A stretch of 64,000 bases of DNA, taken from positions 61,993,920 to 62,057,919 of the forward strand of contig NC_080043.1 of the NCBI RefSeq assembly GCF_012489685.1. The letters are read 5' to 3'. Position numbers and translations under genes: made by a program. Under the pieces are notes generated by a model. That model was not told where the DNA came from. It ran no database searches and saw only the letters and a program-made list of their open reading frames with translations. Shown piece by piece: positions 46,906 through 58,416 of this stretch (position 1 is the stretch's first letter; every line of letters starts with the position of its first letter). Origin of the DNA: Lotus japonicus (Eukaryota > Streptophyta > Magnoliopsida > Fabales > Fabaceae).

Positions 46906-49900
46906 TGTAAGACCTGGATTTTCAGAACAAGTTAAGTTTCCGACTCACACGTAGAATCAGTGTAAGCGTGACAGGAGTTTGACATTTGAGAAAGATTAAT
47001 GAAGAAGAAAGTTCAGGAATTTCTTGAGGAATGTTGCGTAGTTGTTTTCGGAGTTAGTGCGAGTCGTCTGCACACTTGCCTTAGGGCGAGCGTGTCCAGA
47101 ATAGGCTATTTCGCTCTTAAAGCAACGTTTTGAGTGAGATTTCGAACTCAGGGAAAATTTAAAGATTCTCTTTATTTTTCCATCGACCAGCGTTTCATTT
47201 CGGAACTCTGGACTGTACGCACGATAGGTTTCACTTTTCGGATGTCCGCCGACGCTAATTTCTTTGCTTCGAAACCCTATTTTCGAGCAATGGATGAAGA
47301 CTTTTTCTATTCGGGACTTCTAACAAAGATTCCGTCCGCGTTGTCAGACTTGTTTCGACATTTCCAATCTTTCTTCTGTTGGAAGTTTTGTCGTCTGAGC
47401 ATCACAGCAAAAAGTAGTTTTTCGGGGCAGATTAACCGACACCGCTTTTGAGTTTTTCGATATCGTATTTCCCAAATCCTAGATATTTGTTTTGAGTTCT
47501 GGAATTCTGACGCTAGAATCTCTCTTAGAATTCCACGGTGATCGTGCTGCAAAAATCGGAATCGCGAAATTTTCATTTTCCCGCGATTTCACCCGCCTAT
47601 AAATAGCGCGAAAAAGCAAAATCCTCTCATTTTCTTTCCATTTGTGGCTGATTTCGTGGGGAGCAAGGGGGGAGGGGATTTCCGCGAAAACTTGACCAAT
47701 CTTCGTGCAGTTCGTCCCTACTTCTAGGTATCGAGGTAACTAACACGATTCCTACCTCTGATTACTGTTTCTGCTGAGTTTCTGTAGTCGTTTCTGTGCT
47801 CTAAGTTTTGAGCTTTTTCTAAAATTGTCCGTTTTCTCTGATTTCTCGCTTGGGTTATGTTCCTTATGTTCCCCTGAGTCTAAAACCTCTGTCAGTAAAC
47901 TCTGATTGCGATTCAGTTGTCCAGGATCTGAAAAATTGACTCAAAACTCTTTTTGTCTCACATTTCGAAACTTTATTGTCGAAAAGACTTAATATGACTT
48001 CGTGCCTTTAGGATTTGTTGTCACGGATATCATGAGGATCGTTGCTGTCAAATTTGTTTTCAGAACTGATAACTTTGAAGTTTTGAGCCTTTATTTTGGA
48101 CCAAAATGCCCCTGCGTAGTCGTATTTCGGCCCGATTGTCCGAAAATTGTTCTGACAGTTTCTTTGCCTTAGTTTTACCCTAAAACTACCTTGTGAATTG
48201 ATTTGATCAAAGAAAAAGAGCCGAAGCCCTTTTTCCTTTGAGGCCGTGGACTATTTCCTTTAGGGGGGAGTTTTTCGGTTTCGAAAACTTGTCTTTTCGT
48301 ACCTGATTGTCCTATTCTGAAGCTTTAATGCTTTGTCTATCGTTTATGTATTGTATTGCGATCGAACTAATCGATATTGTTTGGATTCTGCTTTGTTTTC
48401 TCCGAGGTTCAGTTGAAGGAACTTTGGAAGGTTCAGAGCACTTGAGTGAAGGAGCTTGTGATTTCGAAGCTAGATCAGCTCGAGGTTAGGGCAACTTACA
48501 TATATTAGCTATGATTGCATGATAGGCGTCGATAAATTCGACTTATGCTTTGTCTGATGTTGTTTATGATGTTGAGTTGATGTTATGATGCTTTTCCATA
48601 ACTTGTGATGTTGTGCTTCTGTTGGATTGAGCGTTTTGACGCAACTTCGGAGTGGAGGTTCATTGATCTGGTGATCTTTGATATCTCGGGTTGGATGAAC
48701 AACCCTAGGCAAGTCCAAATGTGGGGTTTGAGACTTAGCCATTTGTTGGGATTCGTTGGAATTCCTAGACTTTCCCCGGGAAGTGTATTTTGGGTGGTTG
48801 ATTTTTGGAAACTTAGAATGATAGAGCTTTCGAAAAATAAAGACTTGGGAAACTTAGACTTTGAGAAATAAACTCATAACTTGGCTAATTCGAATTGAAA
48901 CAATTTTTATTAACGTTTAAGCATAGGAGAACTGAAGGGGAAAATATTTACGAAAGGCGGGGAAAAGTCGACTTATGTTGTGGGTCTGGAGAGTTTGGAA
49001 TTGGGGAAAGCCACTGAGGTGAGCTATGGTGATGATTGAAAGTCACCGAGTACTCTAGTACTCCTGGTAGTGTTGTTCGAGTCGTGTTGTATTGACCGGC
49101 ACAGACTCTGGGTTTTGTTTGTGGGTTTTGTGGTGGGAGTTGTGTTGTATTGACCGACACTAACTCCAAGTCGTGTTGTATTGACCGACACTGACTCTGG
49201 TTTTGATAATCATATTGCACACGTGCATATACGCGATGAAGTGCCAAGCAGAGTACTTCGGTATAACAGGAAGTAACGATCAGCCATGCAGAGTTGAATC
49301 GGTCCTGACTATATCTGGCACAACAGGAGGTAACGATCATCCACGTAGAGTTGCATCGTGCCTGTTGATGTTCGGCATAGCAAGCAGAAATGGTCAAACC
49401 ATGTAGAGTTTGTATCGTCTTGACTATAGCCAAAGGTGATAAGCGACGCCCGAGCAGAAATGGTTAAACACGAGGCCAGTGTTACGACCGTCTCGAGGTG
49501 CCCAGCCTATAAGTGGCAATACCGTTGGTTTGTCCCGTCGCCAAGCAGAGTGACGTCGTTGATTTGTTCCGTCGCCAAGCAGAGTGACGTTGTTGATTTG
49601 TTCCGTCGCCAAGCAGAGTGACGTTGTTGTTCTGTCCCGTCGCCAAGCAGAGTGACGTTATTCGGATTTGTGTCAGCATATTCTGCACTGGCACACAATG
49701 CATCTTATTATGACTGAATTGTGTAAGAGATTTGATAACATGCTATGTATAAACCTTAGGGTAAGCAGTGCATAACTTATATGTATATATACAACATATA
49801 TATATATACCCCTTTTATCGCATGTTGATTGTATATCTATTGTATTCTGTAAGTTGACCCTAGCGCCTTGGCTTTGTTTGTATGTTTGTGCTTGGGCGGT

Positions 49901-50509
49901 CGGCCTGCTGCCAGGCGTCCGTCAGCCGGTTCGTGATGATTCGTTGTGCGGGAAAGACCCGGAGCGGAACGACTATTACTGAAGCTTTCGACGAGGACCC
50001 GGACTTCATGACTGTTCGAGGGAGGGTCGATGATAGTAGTGTGGGTTATGGGTGGTTAGAGCCTTTTGAGTTAGTTGTTACTGTAATAGCTCTGATTCGT
50101 CATTCATATTTTGGGACAGGGTAGGTTCCCGACGCATGGCTTTTGTGTGGTTCTCTTACTGAGGGATCACAGTGAGTCAGTCGGACCATAGGGGTCTTTG
50201 CTTAGGCCATTTTGAGGCCGACTTCCTCCTAGTGGTTTGTAATTATGATTTTCTCACTCACACATCTGGATCTGTAACTATTTGCCTATGGGCACACTAC
50301 TTTGGAGTCACTGCGAGTGCGCGTGACGGGAGAGTGCAGCTGAGGTGGTACATGTGTATATATTTGTATATTGGTTAGTTAGTGTTGGGGTTATGTCTTT
50401 ATTTCTCTATCGCTTGATTTAAAAGGAATCAAACGAAAAAAATTACCTGTTTTCCGCGTAAAGTTTACTTTTGGTTACTAAAGTGACACCTGGAAATCGG
50501 GGTGTTACA
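46906..50509 (+). repeat. Inner element 3' LTR (3604 bp)
   Basis: Matches the 5' LTR base for base where I compared them, except for 13 extra bases (GTCAGTAAACTCT-like, near 47893-47905). The TATA box is at 47598-47605 and the tandem array at 49529-49663. Confidence 0.93.
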
Positions 50510-50514
50510 TATCA

Positions 50515-50831
50515 CGTGGCTTTAGACATTGCTCTGGATGTTGCTTACCCCTTGACTCTTCGTATAAAGACACCTCTTATTTCATGAAGCATAATGAGAG
50601 AGCGACCTCATCATGGTCTCAACGGTGGACAAAAGGTGGTCGCGGGTCATCATCATGTGGAGGGAGAATGTCTGCCTTATGCTTCAGATTGTTAAGGAAG
50701 GTAGAATTCGGCCATGGCTGCGTGGGAATGGTTAACAAAGATCGGTGATCGTAAGACTAGATGCACTTTGAGTGCGTTAACTCCTTGAGGACATGGGAAG
50801 AGTTTTACCAGGGCCCCACGGTGGGCGCCAA
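50515..50831 (-). other. Outer element 5' interior and primer site
   Basis: Non-coding leader of the outer element. Its primer site lies against the right LTR (50832). The minus strand reads TTGGCGCCCACCGTGGGG immediately after the LTR. Confidence 0.75.
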
Positions 50832-51179
50832 TGTTCTAGAATAAACCCTAAAACAGAGAACGACTAAGCAAAAGACTTAGAGTGTTATTCAAGTAGAAAA
50901 GTGAACATGGATTATACATCAGTGGCTCCCCATTATATAGTTGGTGAACCTAAACCCTAGTCAAAGATATATTACTAAATTGACTAGGCTACATTAATAG
51001 AGGAGGAAATCAAGGGAATAATAATTAACTTCATTGACTAGTCTTGGGGATAAATTGATGATGAATCTAGACTACACCACATGCTTGGTTGTCTTCCTTT
51101 TGGGCCACCTTACTTCATTCTTGGACCGTTATTCCTGCTTGGAGGCATGCTCGGCCCAATCCAAATTTATGACGGTACA
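50832..51179 (-). repeat. Outer element, 5' LTR (right, 348 bp)
   Basis: Partner of 37976-38319. Being minus strand, this is the transcription-initiating LTR. Confidence 0.92.
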
Positions 51180-51533
51180 GTAAGAAAACCACAAAAAATA
51201 GTATGGAGCAAAGGGGTATTTATACTCGTAGTTTAAGGTTTAAAGAAGATTGAAGGTCTAAAAAATTGAAGAAGATTGAAGGTCTCTTCAAAGGTTCTAA
51301 AAAACTGAGCTTAGTGAATTCATTTTGGAATGCCTAAAGACAATGAGATTATTATGAAACTGACTTTTCTCCTGAAGCTGAAGAGTTGCCACAAAGTTAT
51401 CAACGACCAGGATTGAATCTTTGAAAAATATGTGGATTTTTACTAAAATACCCATGCTGAAAATTAGGTTGTATGTAAAGGAGACTTGAGTGTTACATTA
51501 ATCCATAAAACTCTCATACCTTTGTATTAAAAT

Positions 51534-52212
51534 TAGGGCTGCACATGGGTTGAGTTGGATGGATTTTCAAGCTAATCAGGACTCGAACTGATCAAAACTG
51601 TTTGGGTTGGGTTGGGTTGGGTTGGATTTCGTGAATCTTCACTTACGAACCCGAACAAACCCAATCCGACAATCTTCGGGTTGGTTTAGATGGATTGATT
51701 TGATATCTATATTAAAATAAAAATAAATCAGAAATATTGAAAATATTAAAAAACAAGTATTTCAAGTCTCTAACATGCACTTACATCATAAGTTCATAAC
51801 TACCGTCTACACACATCTATACAACAACACATAATTAAACTAGTACTTCAAGTCTTTAAATATGACAAGTAAATTAAAATTAGTCTCAAGTCTCCTAATA
51901 ATCACTCAAATAGTAGGACTCCAAGTCTCCATTAATTACATACCCAACTAGTAGGTTAGGTAAAAATTAAAATTATTAAAAATATATATTAAATAATATA
52001 TTATTATTATACGATTGGATTTCGGGTTGGGTTGGATAGATTATTATGGAATCCGATAAAATCCATCCGATTGACCTGTTTGCCCAATCCAACCTGCATT
52101 TTTACCAATCCATCCGATTGACCCGTTTGCCCAATCCAACCTGCATTTTTACCTTTGGATCGGATTGGGTTGGATGGATTCATTGGGTTGACCCGGCCCG
52201 TGTGCACCCCTC
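51534..52212. mobile_element. Non-autonomous hAT element (679 bp)
   Basis: Starts TAGGGCTGCACATGGGTTGAG and ends GGCCCGTGTGCACCCCTC. Perfect 8 bp duplications ATTAAAAT lie at 51526-51533 and 52213-52220. The homologous Helitron copy at about 29700-29715 reads straight through, giving an empty site. The interior has many GGGTTGGGTTGG and CCAATCC repeats and no transposase. Confidence 0.92.
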
Positions 52213-52786
52213 ATTAAAATACATTAAGAAATAATAAAATTTTCTTTGTAATAATATATTAAGAAATAATTAAAAACTGAAAATTTTGTATTGTCGAAAA
52301 GTATTCAACTACTCACATTAAATAACAAGATTCATCTACTTAAAATTGACTTAAAAAAACAGAAATTATCTTAAGTTTTGCAGTTGACAAATATTAAAAA
52401 TTAAAATTATCTAATAATAAATAATATCGATAAAATATTTTAAAATTGGAAAATGCCGCTAAAAGTTATTTAATATTAACTATAACATATATGTGCATTA
52501 TTGAAAAAATATTTAAATATATTTTTTGATCTACGATATATTAGTAAAAATTACTCGAGCAAGCATGATAGAGAAAAATAATAATGGTCACAGTTGAATA
52601 AATGTTTGTTGTGAGAGGCCTGACAAATCCACTTAACGTGATCGTAGAGCATCAAGAGATTAGTCTCATGGCTATCGACTGTGAGAAAATATTCGGAAAT
52701 CAAATAACTTGAAAAAAATTAAATTCACAAGATAATATTTTAGGCTATTTTATTTTGTCAAAAGGGTATTTAAATTATCACTTATT

Positions 52787-53100
52787 ATTTTTTTTTGAAA
52801 ATGAAACAATATATTGATAATGAAGGATTTTGGGAACAAACTCTCCCAAGTGAGTGAAGAAAATAAATCCCCACACAACTAGACAGAGGTGGTAGGGATT
52901 TAAAGCACTAAAAGAGAGAAAAAAACAGCAAAGATAAATAAACACTAAAAGTACAAGAAAAAGAAAGTACTGCAAGCTAATCTAAGATTAAATAGACACC
53001 CTCGTGACAAGGGACATTGGCCATTCATACACTCCCATCAACCAGCATATAAATTGGAGTACTTCCAGCAGCCTAGGCACACATGACAATGTTTAAAACA
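52787..53100 (-). mobile_element. Probable LINE 3' fragment
   Basis: A T run followed by GAAAATGAAACAATATATTG mirrors the 3' end pattern of the LINE at 60405 (T run, then GAAAGGAAACTGCAAATTC). I cannot identify coding sequence or a target duplication, so its right limit is approximate. Confidence 0.4.
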
Positions 53101-53189
53101 AAACCCATGTTCATCTCTCATCTCCCAATATACCAGAAAATTAATGTTTAAAACCAATGTTTAAAACTAAACCCATGTACATGACATGG

Positions 53190-54443
53190 GTTGTGCAGAA
53201 TAGATAATAAAAAAATAAAACTAATTAACAAATCTAACCCAAAAATTAATTAACAAAATCAACTTCCCCCAAATTAACCCCAAATCATCTTCATCAAAAC
53301 CAAACCCATGTTCATCTCTCATCTGAATCAAATAAAAAATCTTCATGCTTCCTCTCTCTTTCCAACACAACTCTTCAACTCTTCAACACCCACCACCTTC
53401 AAACTCACTCTCACCCCCAAACACCAACCCGCTGCAACCTCACTCTCCCCCAAACACCAACCCGCTGCAACCCGCACTCCTCAATCCCAACACCCACCCA
53501 CCCGCAACCTCACCTTCACCTGCACCCCCACCCCCAACAGAAACCCCAGAACCAGAACTTACAGGAGAAAAAGAAGGAAGAACAGAGCATGACCAGAATC
53601 CAAATTTCCAAATCAAAACCATTAACCCAGAATCAAACCCATCCACCCCCACCCTCAACAGAAACCCCACCCCATGGTTGCGTCGCTTCCTCCACCTCCT
53701 TGCCCTTTCTGACCGCACCACCACCTTTTCTCCTTCCTAATCGCCACCGCCACGCTTATCTGGTTCCAGCGCGCCACCGCCACGCTCCTTCTGATCTGTG
53801 GCGAGGCATCGTCATTCTCCTTCTCCTTTCCGAGACCGGCACCACCGCTACCTTTCCTTGCCGGTTCCAGCGCTGCCCCCTCTTGCGAAGCCCGGATCCA
53901 TCGCCGCATCGTCGTGTCGTCACCGCTAGCAGTCGCAACACTCTTCCTCTACTCTCTCGCGGGTTAATCTTTCTTCGTCTCTCTCGATCTTAACTTAATT
54001 TTCGGGACATGGAGCCATTGAAGAAGAATGAAGGAGGCTTGTATTTTTGAGTCTGAAGAAGATGAAGGAGAAGATGAGTTGGGGGATGGAGGAGGAAGTA
54101 GATCTGGGGTTGTGTTTCTGGGTTATTGATTGGGAATTTTAGGGTATATGATTCGGGGGATTTGGGGTAATTAGGATTTGTTAATTAGATTAGCGTTAGT
54201 TAATTAATTTAGGTTAATTTTAATTAATTGGGCAATTAATCTGATATGTAATTTTTGTTTTATTTATTTTTTTAATCCATGTCACCTCACTTCTCCTAGT
54301 CAGCGTTCCAAATCAGCACGAGCTCCGGCGAGGATCTTCTCCTAAAATATTTCAAAGATGAGGACTATTTACAATAAATTTTCCGGCGAGGGACCTAGAT
54401 CAGACGACGACACAAAGACAGGGACCAATATGACGCTTAACCC
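53190..54443. mobile_element. MULE with only its right inverted arm
   Basis: The right arm (about 54280-54443) carries GAGCTCCGGCGAGGAT and CAGACGACGACACAAAGAC and ends GCTTAACCC, the same family as 24738-26366. The interior shares the pattern of AT-rich flanks with a CT-rich centre. No left arm is seen. Frames in the centre (53308-53993) are low complexity. The borders on the left are a guess. Confidence 0.6.
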
Positions 54444-54532
54444 TAATTTTTATTTAGTTAAACAATAATTTTTATATAAAGTTAAAAAATATTGTAAGTA
54501 AATCCGTACAACGCACGGGTATAATATCTAGT

Positions 54533-54727
54533 GTATCAGTAAAATACTAATCCTATTTACTTAAATAGGCTCCTATTAGGCTTATAAAGCTTGTTGAATG
54601 GTCTAAGCTTGACCTTTTTAACTAAATAACATTTTCAAAAAGTCTAAGTCTTATCTATTTACCAATTTGACCTGGTCTGACCTGGGCCTGTGGTAGGCTA
54701 CGAACGACCTGACCTATTTCCACCCCT
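54533..54727. mobile_element. hAT-like right terminus fragment
   Basis: Ends GACCTATTTCCACCCCTA, the inverse of the GGGTGGAAATAGGTC end of the family seen at 21069, with GACCTGGTCTGACCTGGGCC subterminal repeats. No left terminus is present nearby. It begins directly after the Helitron 3' end at 54531. Confidence 0.55.
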
Positions 54728-54789
54728 AGTAAACAAAATTGGAAGGAATATGGAATTATGCATAAAACTGTTTTGGTAGGCATTGGAAT

Positions 54790-54958
54790 TATGCAGAAAT
54801 AATTCTGATAGGGGCTCCTTACTGGGCTCGTGTTACACTGTGTCCTTTCTTTTTATTGTTTGATTTTCTGCTCTTTGTTTTGCTTTGTTGTACTTAGGGC
54901 TGTAGCATCCCCTTAAGTGCTACTATTCTTTAATTCATTTTGGCATTTCGAAAAAAAA
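54790..54958 (+). mobile_element. Possible LINE 3' UTR fragment with A run
   Basis: A T-rich, CT/TG-rich stretch ends in CATTTCGAAAAAAAA at 54958, which looks like a LINE 3' UTR and tail. There is no coding region and no clear duplication. Confidence 0.35.
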
Positions 54959-55271
54959 GTATGTTTATTTGGCATCCAACAATGCATCACATGGACCTAA
55001 ATATATTTTTTATAAGCAAATGTTGTTAGTTCTTAATAAATTAGTATAAATTATCTCTCCTCAGAGTTCTAACTCTGATCTTCACTTACAAGTCAATTAC
55101 CCATAGCTCAATCATGTGAGTTACGCATCCCCTCACGTACGTGACTTAATTAATTAAAATCAGTACCCATGCGATCACACCTAATGAAATGAAAATTATA
55201 GTCAAGTTGACTCATGTACACCACATGAGTACAAAATGCAAACAAATCTTTTTTTACCTAAGATGCAATCT

Positions 55272-55744
55272 TTTTTTTGGTTACAACGGAAAATTAAACA
55301 AAACTAAGAAAGGACATCCTGGCACAGCAGGGGAACGATGAACGCCGGAGGTAGCTTCCAGACCTGCCACCTGCATCTCGTTCTCGTCGCAAATTTAGCC
55401 AAAGCATCCGCCACCATGTTTCTCTCGCGAGGAGTGTAACGCACCGTCACTTGCCATTCCCGCTGAATTAATCCCCGGATCCTCAGGATTTCATCACGCT
55501 GCCAGTGTAACCTCACATCCTGCGTGCCCATCACAAGCTCCACCATCTGATTACAGTCCGTGAAACAATCAACCTTGCGATGCCCAAGGTCCCAAACATG
55601 GCACATGCCACTGTACAACGCATGTAGTTCCGCTGCAAGCGCATCATCCCCATCCCAAGCTGCTGCAAACCCCGAAATATATCTCCCCTCAATGTCGCGG
55701 ACTACACCACCACCTCCCAGGGTCCCCAATCCTGGTACCCTACT
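55272..55744 (-). mobile_element. 5'-truncated LINE containing only RNase H and 3' end
   Basis: A 473 bp insertion flanked by the perfect 15 bp repeat CCTAAGATGCAATCT (55257-55271 and 55745-55759), with the T run on the left marking the poly(A) of a minus-strand copy. It is a complete target-primed insertion that stopped early. Confidence 0.93.
55304..55744 (-). pseudogene. LINE RNase H domain fragment
   Basis: RNase H cleaves RNA of RNA:DNA hybrids during LINE copying. The frame reads GLGTLGGGGVVRDIEGRYIS near its start, ALAAELHALYSGM with the catalytic Glu, VDCFTDCNQMVELV with the catalytic Asp, and ends RERNMVADALAKFATR and then QDVLS before the stop at 55304. The frame is open over the whole inserted length. 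The first catalytic Asp motif lies beyond the truncation point, and there is no start codon of its own. The frame continues into host sequence to the right, which is chance. Confidence 0.88.
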
Positions 55745-55859
55745 CCTAAGATGCAATCTAAACAAATAACAGATGCAATTGCACAAAAGAAATTGCCCTA
55801 ATACAATTTTCACAACAACAAAACATCTTTGGCGGTTTTCATATGTCAATTTTTATACA

Positions 55860-57065
55860 TTAATCTAATTTCTCATTATTAATTATAATTTTTTAAATTT
55901 AGTGTCATTTTAATATGTTATATATCCTTTCTTGAACTTTAATGCTTGAATCCACTTACAAAACTATATTTTGATTAAGGTTAAATATCTCTTTATTTAT
56001 TTATTAGGAGGGGCAAAGCCCAAAACACTACGCTATGGTAGCTCTCGAGTAAGACACACTCATACAATTAAAGTTGAGAAAGTTCCTACAACTAGGGAAT
56101 AAGATGAACACCTAAAGCAAGAGAATGTGTCATATTAGATAGACAATCGATCACTTAATTTTTATTATTCTTGAAAATTATCATTTAAGTTTTCTTAAAA
56201 GTGTATTTTTAATTATCAATGTAACTCTTGATATTATAAATTTAAAATTTCACTAAAAAGGATCATTTTCTGGGAACATTTTACATTTTTTAAAGAGTTG
56301 TTAGCACTTTTGGTCACTTTTGCACATTTGTTAATCATGGAGACCAGAATGCTAATAAGTGTTTTCTAAATGTTTCACTGACACACATAATGTTAATTTC
56401 CACCTTCCATTTAGGTGCCACAAACTGTTAGTGGCAGGTTTTTCCAAAGTGTAGGTATGAGATGTCAAAGCAACTAGCAATGATTGTGTGGTCCATTTGA
56501 CTGAGTTCTCTTTGTGTAATAAAAAAATGAAACTTAGACATTCAATTTTCCTAACTATATTCAAATTAAAAATTGTACTCTTTTAGATATTTTGCTGATC
56601 GTTTTCTAATTGAATTCAAGTCTACGACAAACTTAATTTTTTTTTCTTCTCATTTACACTTTTAAAATAGATTTAGAAATAACATAAAGAAAATCAATTC
56701 TAAAGTTTTCAGATCATTTCTATCACATGCTAATGTTTGTAATCTCCCTCTTTTAAAATCAATTGTTTTATTAAAAAATAATTTTATGAAAACAAAGAAC
56801 AAATTGAAATGGCAAATGCCGTGGACGGATTAGCAAATAGAAATATAGAACACAATATCCAAACAGTATACGTACAAAAAAACAAGGAAAAAGACAGATA
56901 CACCTAACAATGATCCGACAATGACATAGAATAGAATGCACAAATGCATGCAAAAGGATAATACTGCCAGCAAAGTTCCATATACCATGAGGTGGAATGG
57001 ATTACTATCGTATAAGTACTGCTACTACTCAGTACTCATCCACGAGATCAAGCAACTTGTAGTGA
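55860..57065. repeat. Diverged dispersed repeat, copy B (partner 20790-22904)
   Basis: Collinear with copy A over ~1.2 kb, without the hAT and LINE insertions found there. The best-preserved part is 56800-57060 (GGCAAATGCCGTGGACGGAT, then AATGCATGCAAAAGGATAAT and GGTGGAATGGATTA). I see no coding sequence. An unrelated patch occurs near 56000-56150. Confidence 0.65.
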
Positions 57066-57698
57066 GAATGTTCTAAACAGAGAACTCTTTCACGTCTCAA
57101 GGTTGTCTTCAAATTTTAGGAAAATAAAATTGATTCAAATAAAAGCAACATCTATTTTACCACTGGCCGCCGCCGGTCCTTTCTTGGTCCACTAGGCTAG
57201 CCCACATCAGCTGTTGTGTCTTGATCCCAGGAAAATATTTTTAGATTGTCCTTACAAAATCTTTAAAATTTGACATATCATTAGTGAGAAAATAAAGTAT
57301 AATCACTTCGGGACATATCAATTTGACAAAATCCAAAACTTTTCAACTTAAACAAGATATGTTATTGGAGTGAGTCTCAGCTGATCTCCACAAAAATAAT
57401 AGAAGAGACAATCCTTTCCTTGTCAAAGTGGGGGTTACACCTAAAGAAGAACCTTAAAAGGTAAGAGAGAAGAGGCCGGGGTTTCAGCCTTCCACATTAG
57501 TAAAAAAAATAAGAGAGAAGAGGCCTGATGATCAACCAACAAACGCTTATGTTCCCAAATAAAGGCTCAGATTTCTTTTTTGAAGTTTTGAAATGAAGAA
57601 AGTTTAGTGTAAAATGTTTAAGTGTTATAACGTGAATGTTTATAAAGGGGATTAGGAATAAATAATCCCCTAGAATGTTCCCCTAATTTAGAATTTTA
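57066..57698. other. Spacer, nothing recognised
   Basis: AT-rich to mixed sequence with AAGAGAGAAGAGGCC repeated near 57460 and 57515. No gene, terminus or duplication is seen. Confidence 0.5.
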
Positions 57699-58416
57699 TG
57701 CCTCGTTTGGTACGTCGTATTAAGCATTATAATATAAACTTATACAATACAATATAAAGTTATTCATTGTTTGGTGCTCACATTATACTGTATAAACTTA
57801 TACATTAATCCTCTCTTATACGTTAAAATGATGGATTATTTAATCCACCCTATAGATGATGGATAAGACATGATAAGAATGTGATGTATAAAATACTTGA
57901 ATATATTTAATCAACCGCAACCACAACCGCCGCCGCCGCTGTCACCACCATTGTAGCCGTCGCCACCACCACCACCACCACGCTCCACCACTGCCATCAT
58001 AGTTGATACTGTCATTATTATCACCACCACCACAGCCGCCACCACTGCCACCGCCGCCGCCACTACCCTTCACCACCACCACCACTCCTCCAGCACCAAT
58101 GCCTCCACCTCCACCACCACCATCATCGTCGCCGCCACCACCACCACCCTCCACCACCACCACCACCGACGCTGCCACCACAACCACCCTCCACCACCAT
58201 TGTCGCCACCACTTCCACCACTACCAACGCCACCATCATCACCTTCTAATACCACCACTACCACCACCACCACCACCACTGTCGCCACCCAATTATACAA
58301 TGTATGACCAAACCCTGTATAGTATTAGAATTTTATCAGACCTTATCATATCAGGTCTAATACAATAAGGCATTATACTATTAGGTCTTATCCTATTCAA
58401 CATACCAAACGGGCCC
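57699..58416. mobile_element. PIF/Harbinger-like MITE (718 bp) filled by a microsatellite
   Basis: Left end TGCCTCGTTTGGTACG and right end CATACCAAACGGGCCC are inverted in their CGTTTGGTA core. They are flanked by TTA on both sides (57696-57698 and 58417-58419), the PIF/Harbinger target size. Both subterminal regions are AT-rich with TATTA/TAATA strings. The TIR match is short, so the superfamily call is moderate. Confidence 0.65.
57905..58290. repeat. CCA/CCG microsatellite (~385 bp)
   Basis: Long imperfect run of CCACCA, CCGCCG and CCATCA triplets inside the MITE. The proline- and glycine-rich frames it yields on both strands come from the repeat and are not genes. Confidence 0.92.

Larger units (their letters stand above)
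39539..50509 (+). mobile_element. Inner 10.97 kb Gypsy element (Tekay/Del-like), gag-only, very young
   Basis: LTR 39539-43129, interior 43130-46905, LTR 46906-50509, with perfect 5 bp target duplications TATCA at 39534-39538 and 50510-50514. It sits inside the outer element's interior. The primer site TGGTATCAGAGC (43133-43144) matches initiator tRNA-Met, and a polypurine tract GGAGGGGAG lies at 46894-46902. Gag is open and pol is debris. LTR style (TGTAAGACC...GGTGTTACA), two zinc knuckles and pol remnants suggest the Tekay/Del chromovirus lineage. Confidence 0.95.
37976..51179 (-). mobile_element. Outer non-autonomous Gypsy-type LTR element, split by a nested element
   Basis: LTRs at 37976-38319 and 50832-51179 (TGTTCTAG...GGTACA) with perfect 5 bp target duplications GTAAG at 37971-37975 and 51180-51184. 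The minus-strand primer site TTGGCGCCCACCGTGGGG adjoins the right LTR and a polypurine tract (plus strand CCCCCCAAGG, about 38323-38332) adjoins the left LTR, so transcription runs leftward. Without the nested element it is about 2.2 kb and has no gag or pol frame. Its interior holds a GC-rich tandem array. The LTRs differ by about two substitutions and one 4 bp indel, so the insertion is recent. Confidence 0.93.
51470..54531 (+). mobile_element. Second Helitron copy, interrupted by hAT, LINE and MULE sequence
   Basis: Collinear with 29640-30625: GAGACTTGAGTGTTACA, AAAACTCTCATACCTTTGTA, GATATATTAGTAAAAATTAC, and CATAATAGAGAAAAATAATAA-type blocks appear in the same order. It ends with the hairpin region CCGTACAACGCACGGGT and ATAATATCTAG at 54531. 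Foreign insertions are at 51534-52212 and about 52787-54443. There is no coding region. Confidence 0.78.

Noticed and set aside
53308..53993. Pro/Thr/Ser-rich overlapping frames
   Set aside because: Overlapping frames in all phases of a C-rich stretch of a truncated MULE, with no conserved motif.
57942..58368. Proline- or glycine-rich frames on both strands
   Set aside because: They are translations of the CCA/CCG microsatellite in several frames.
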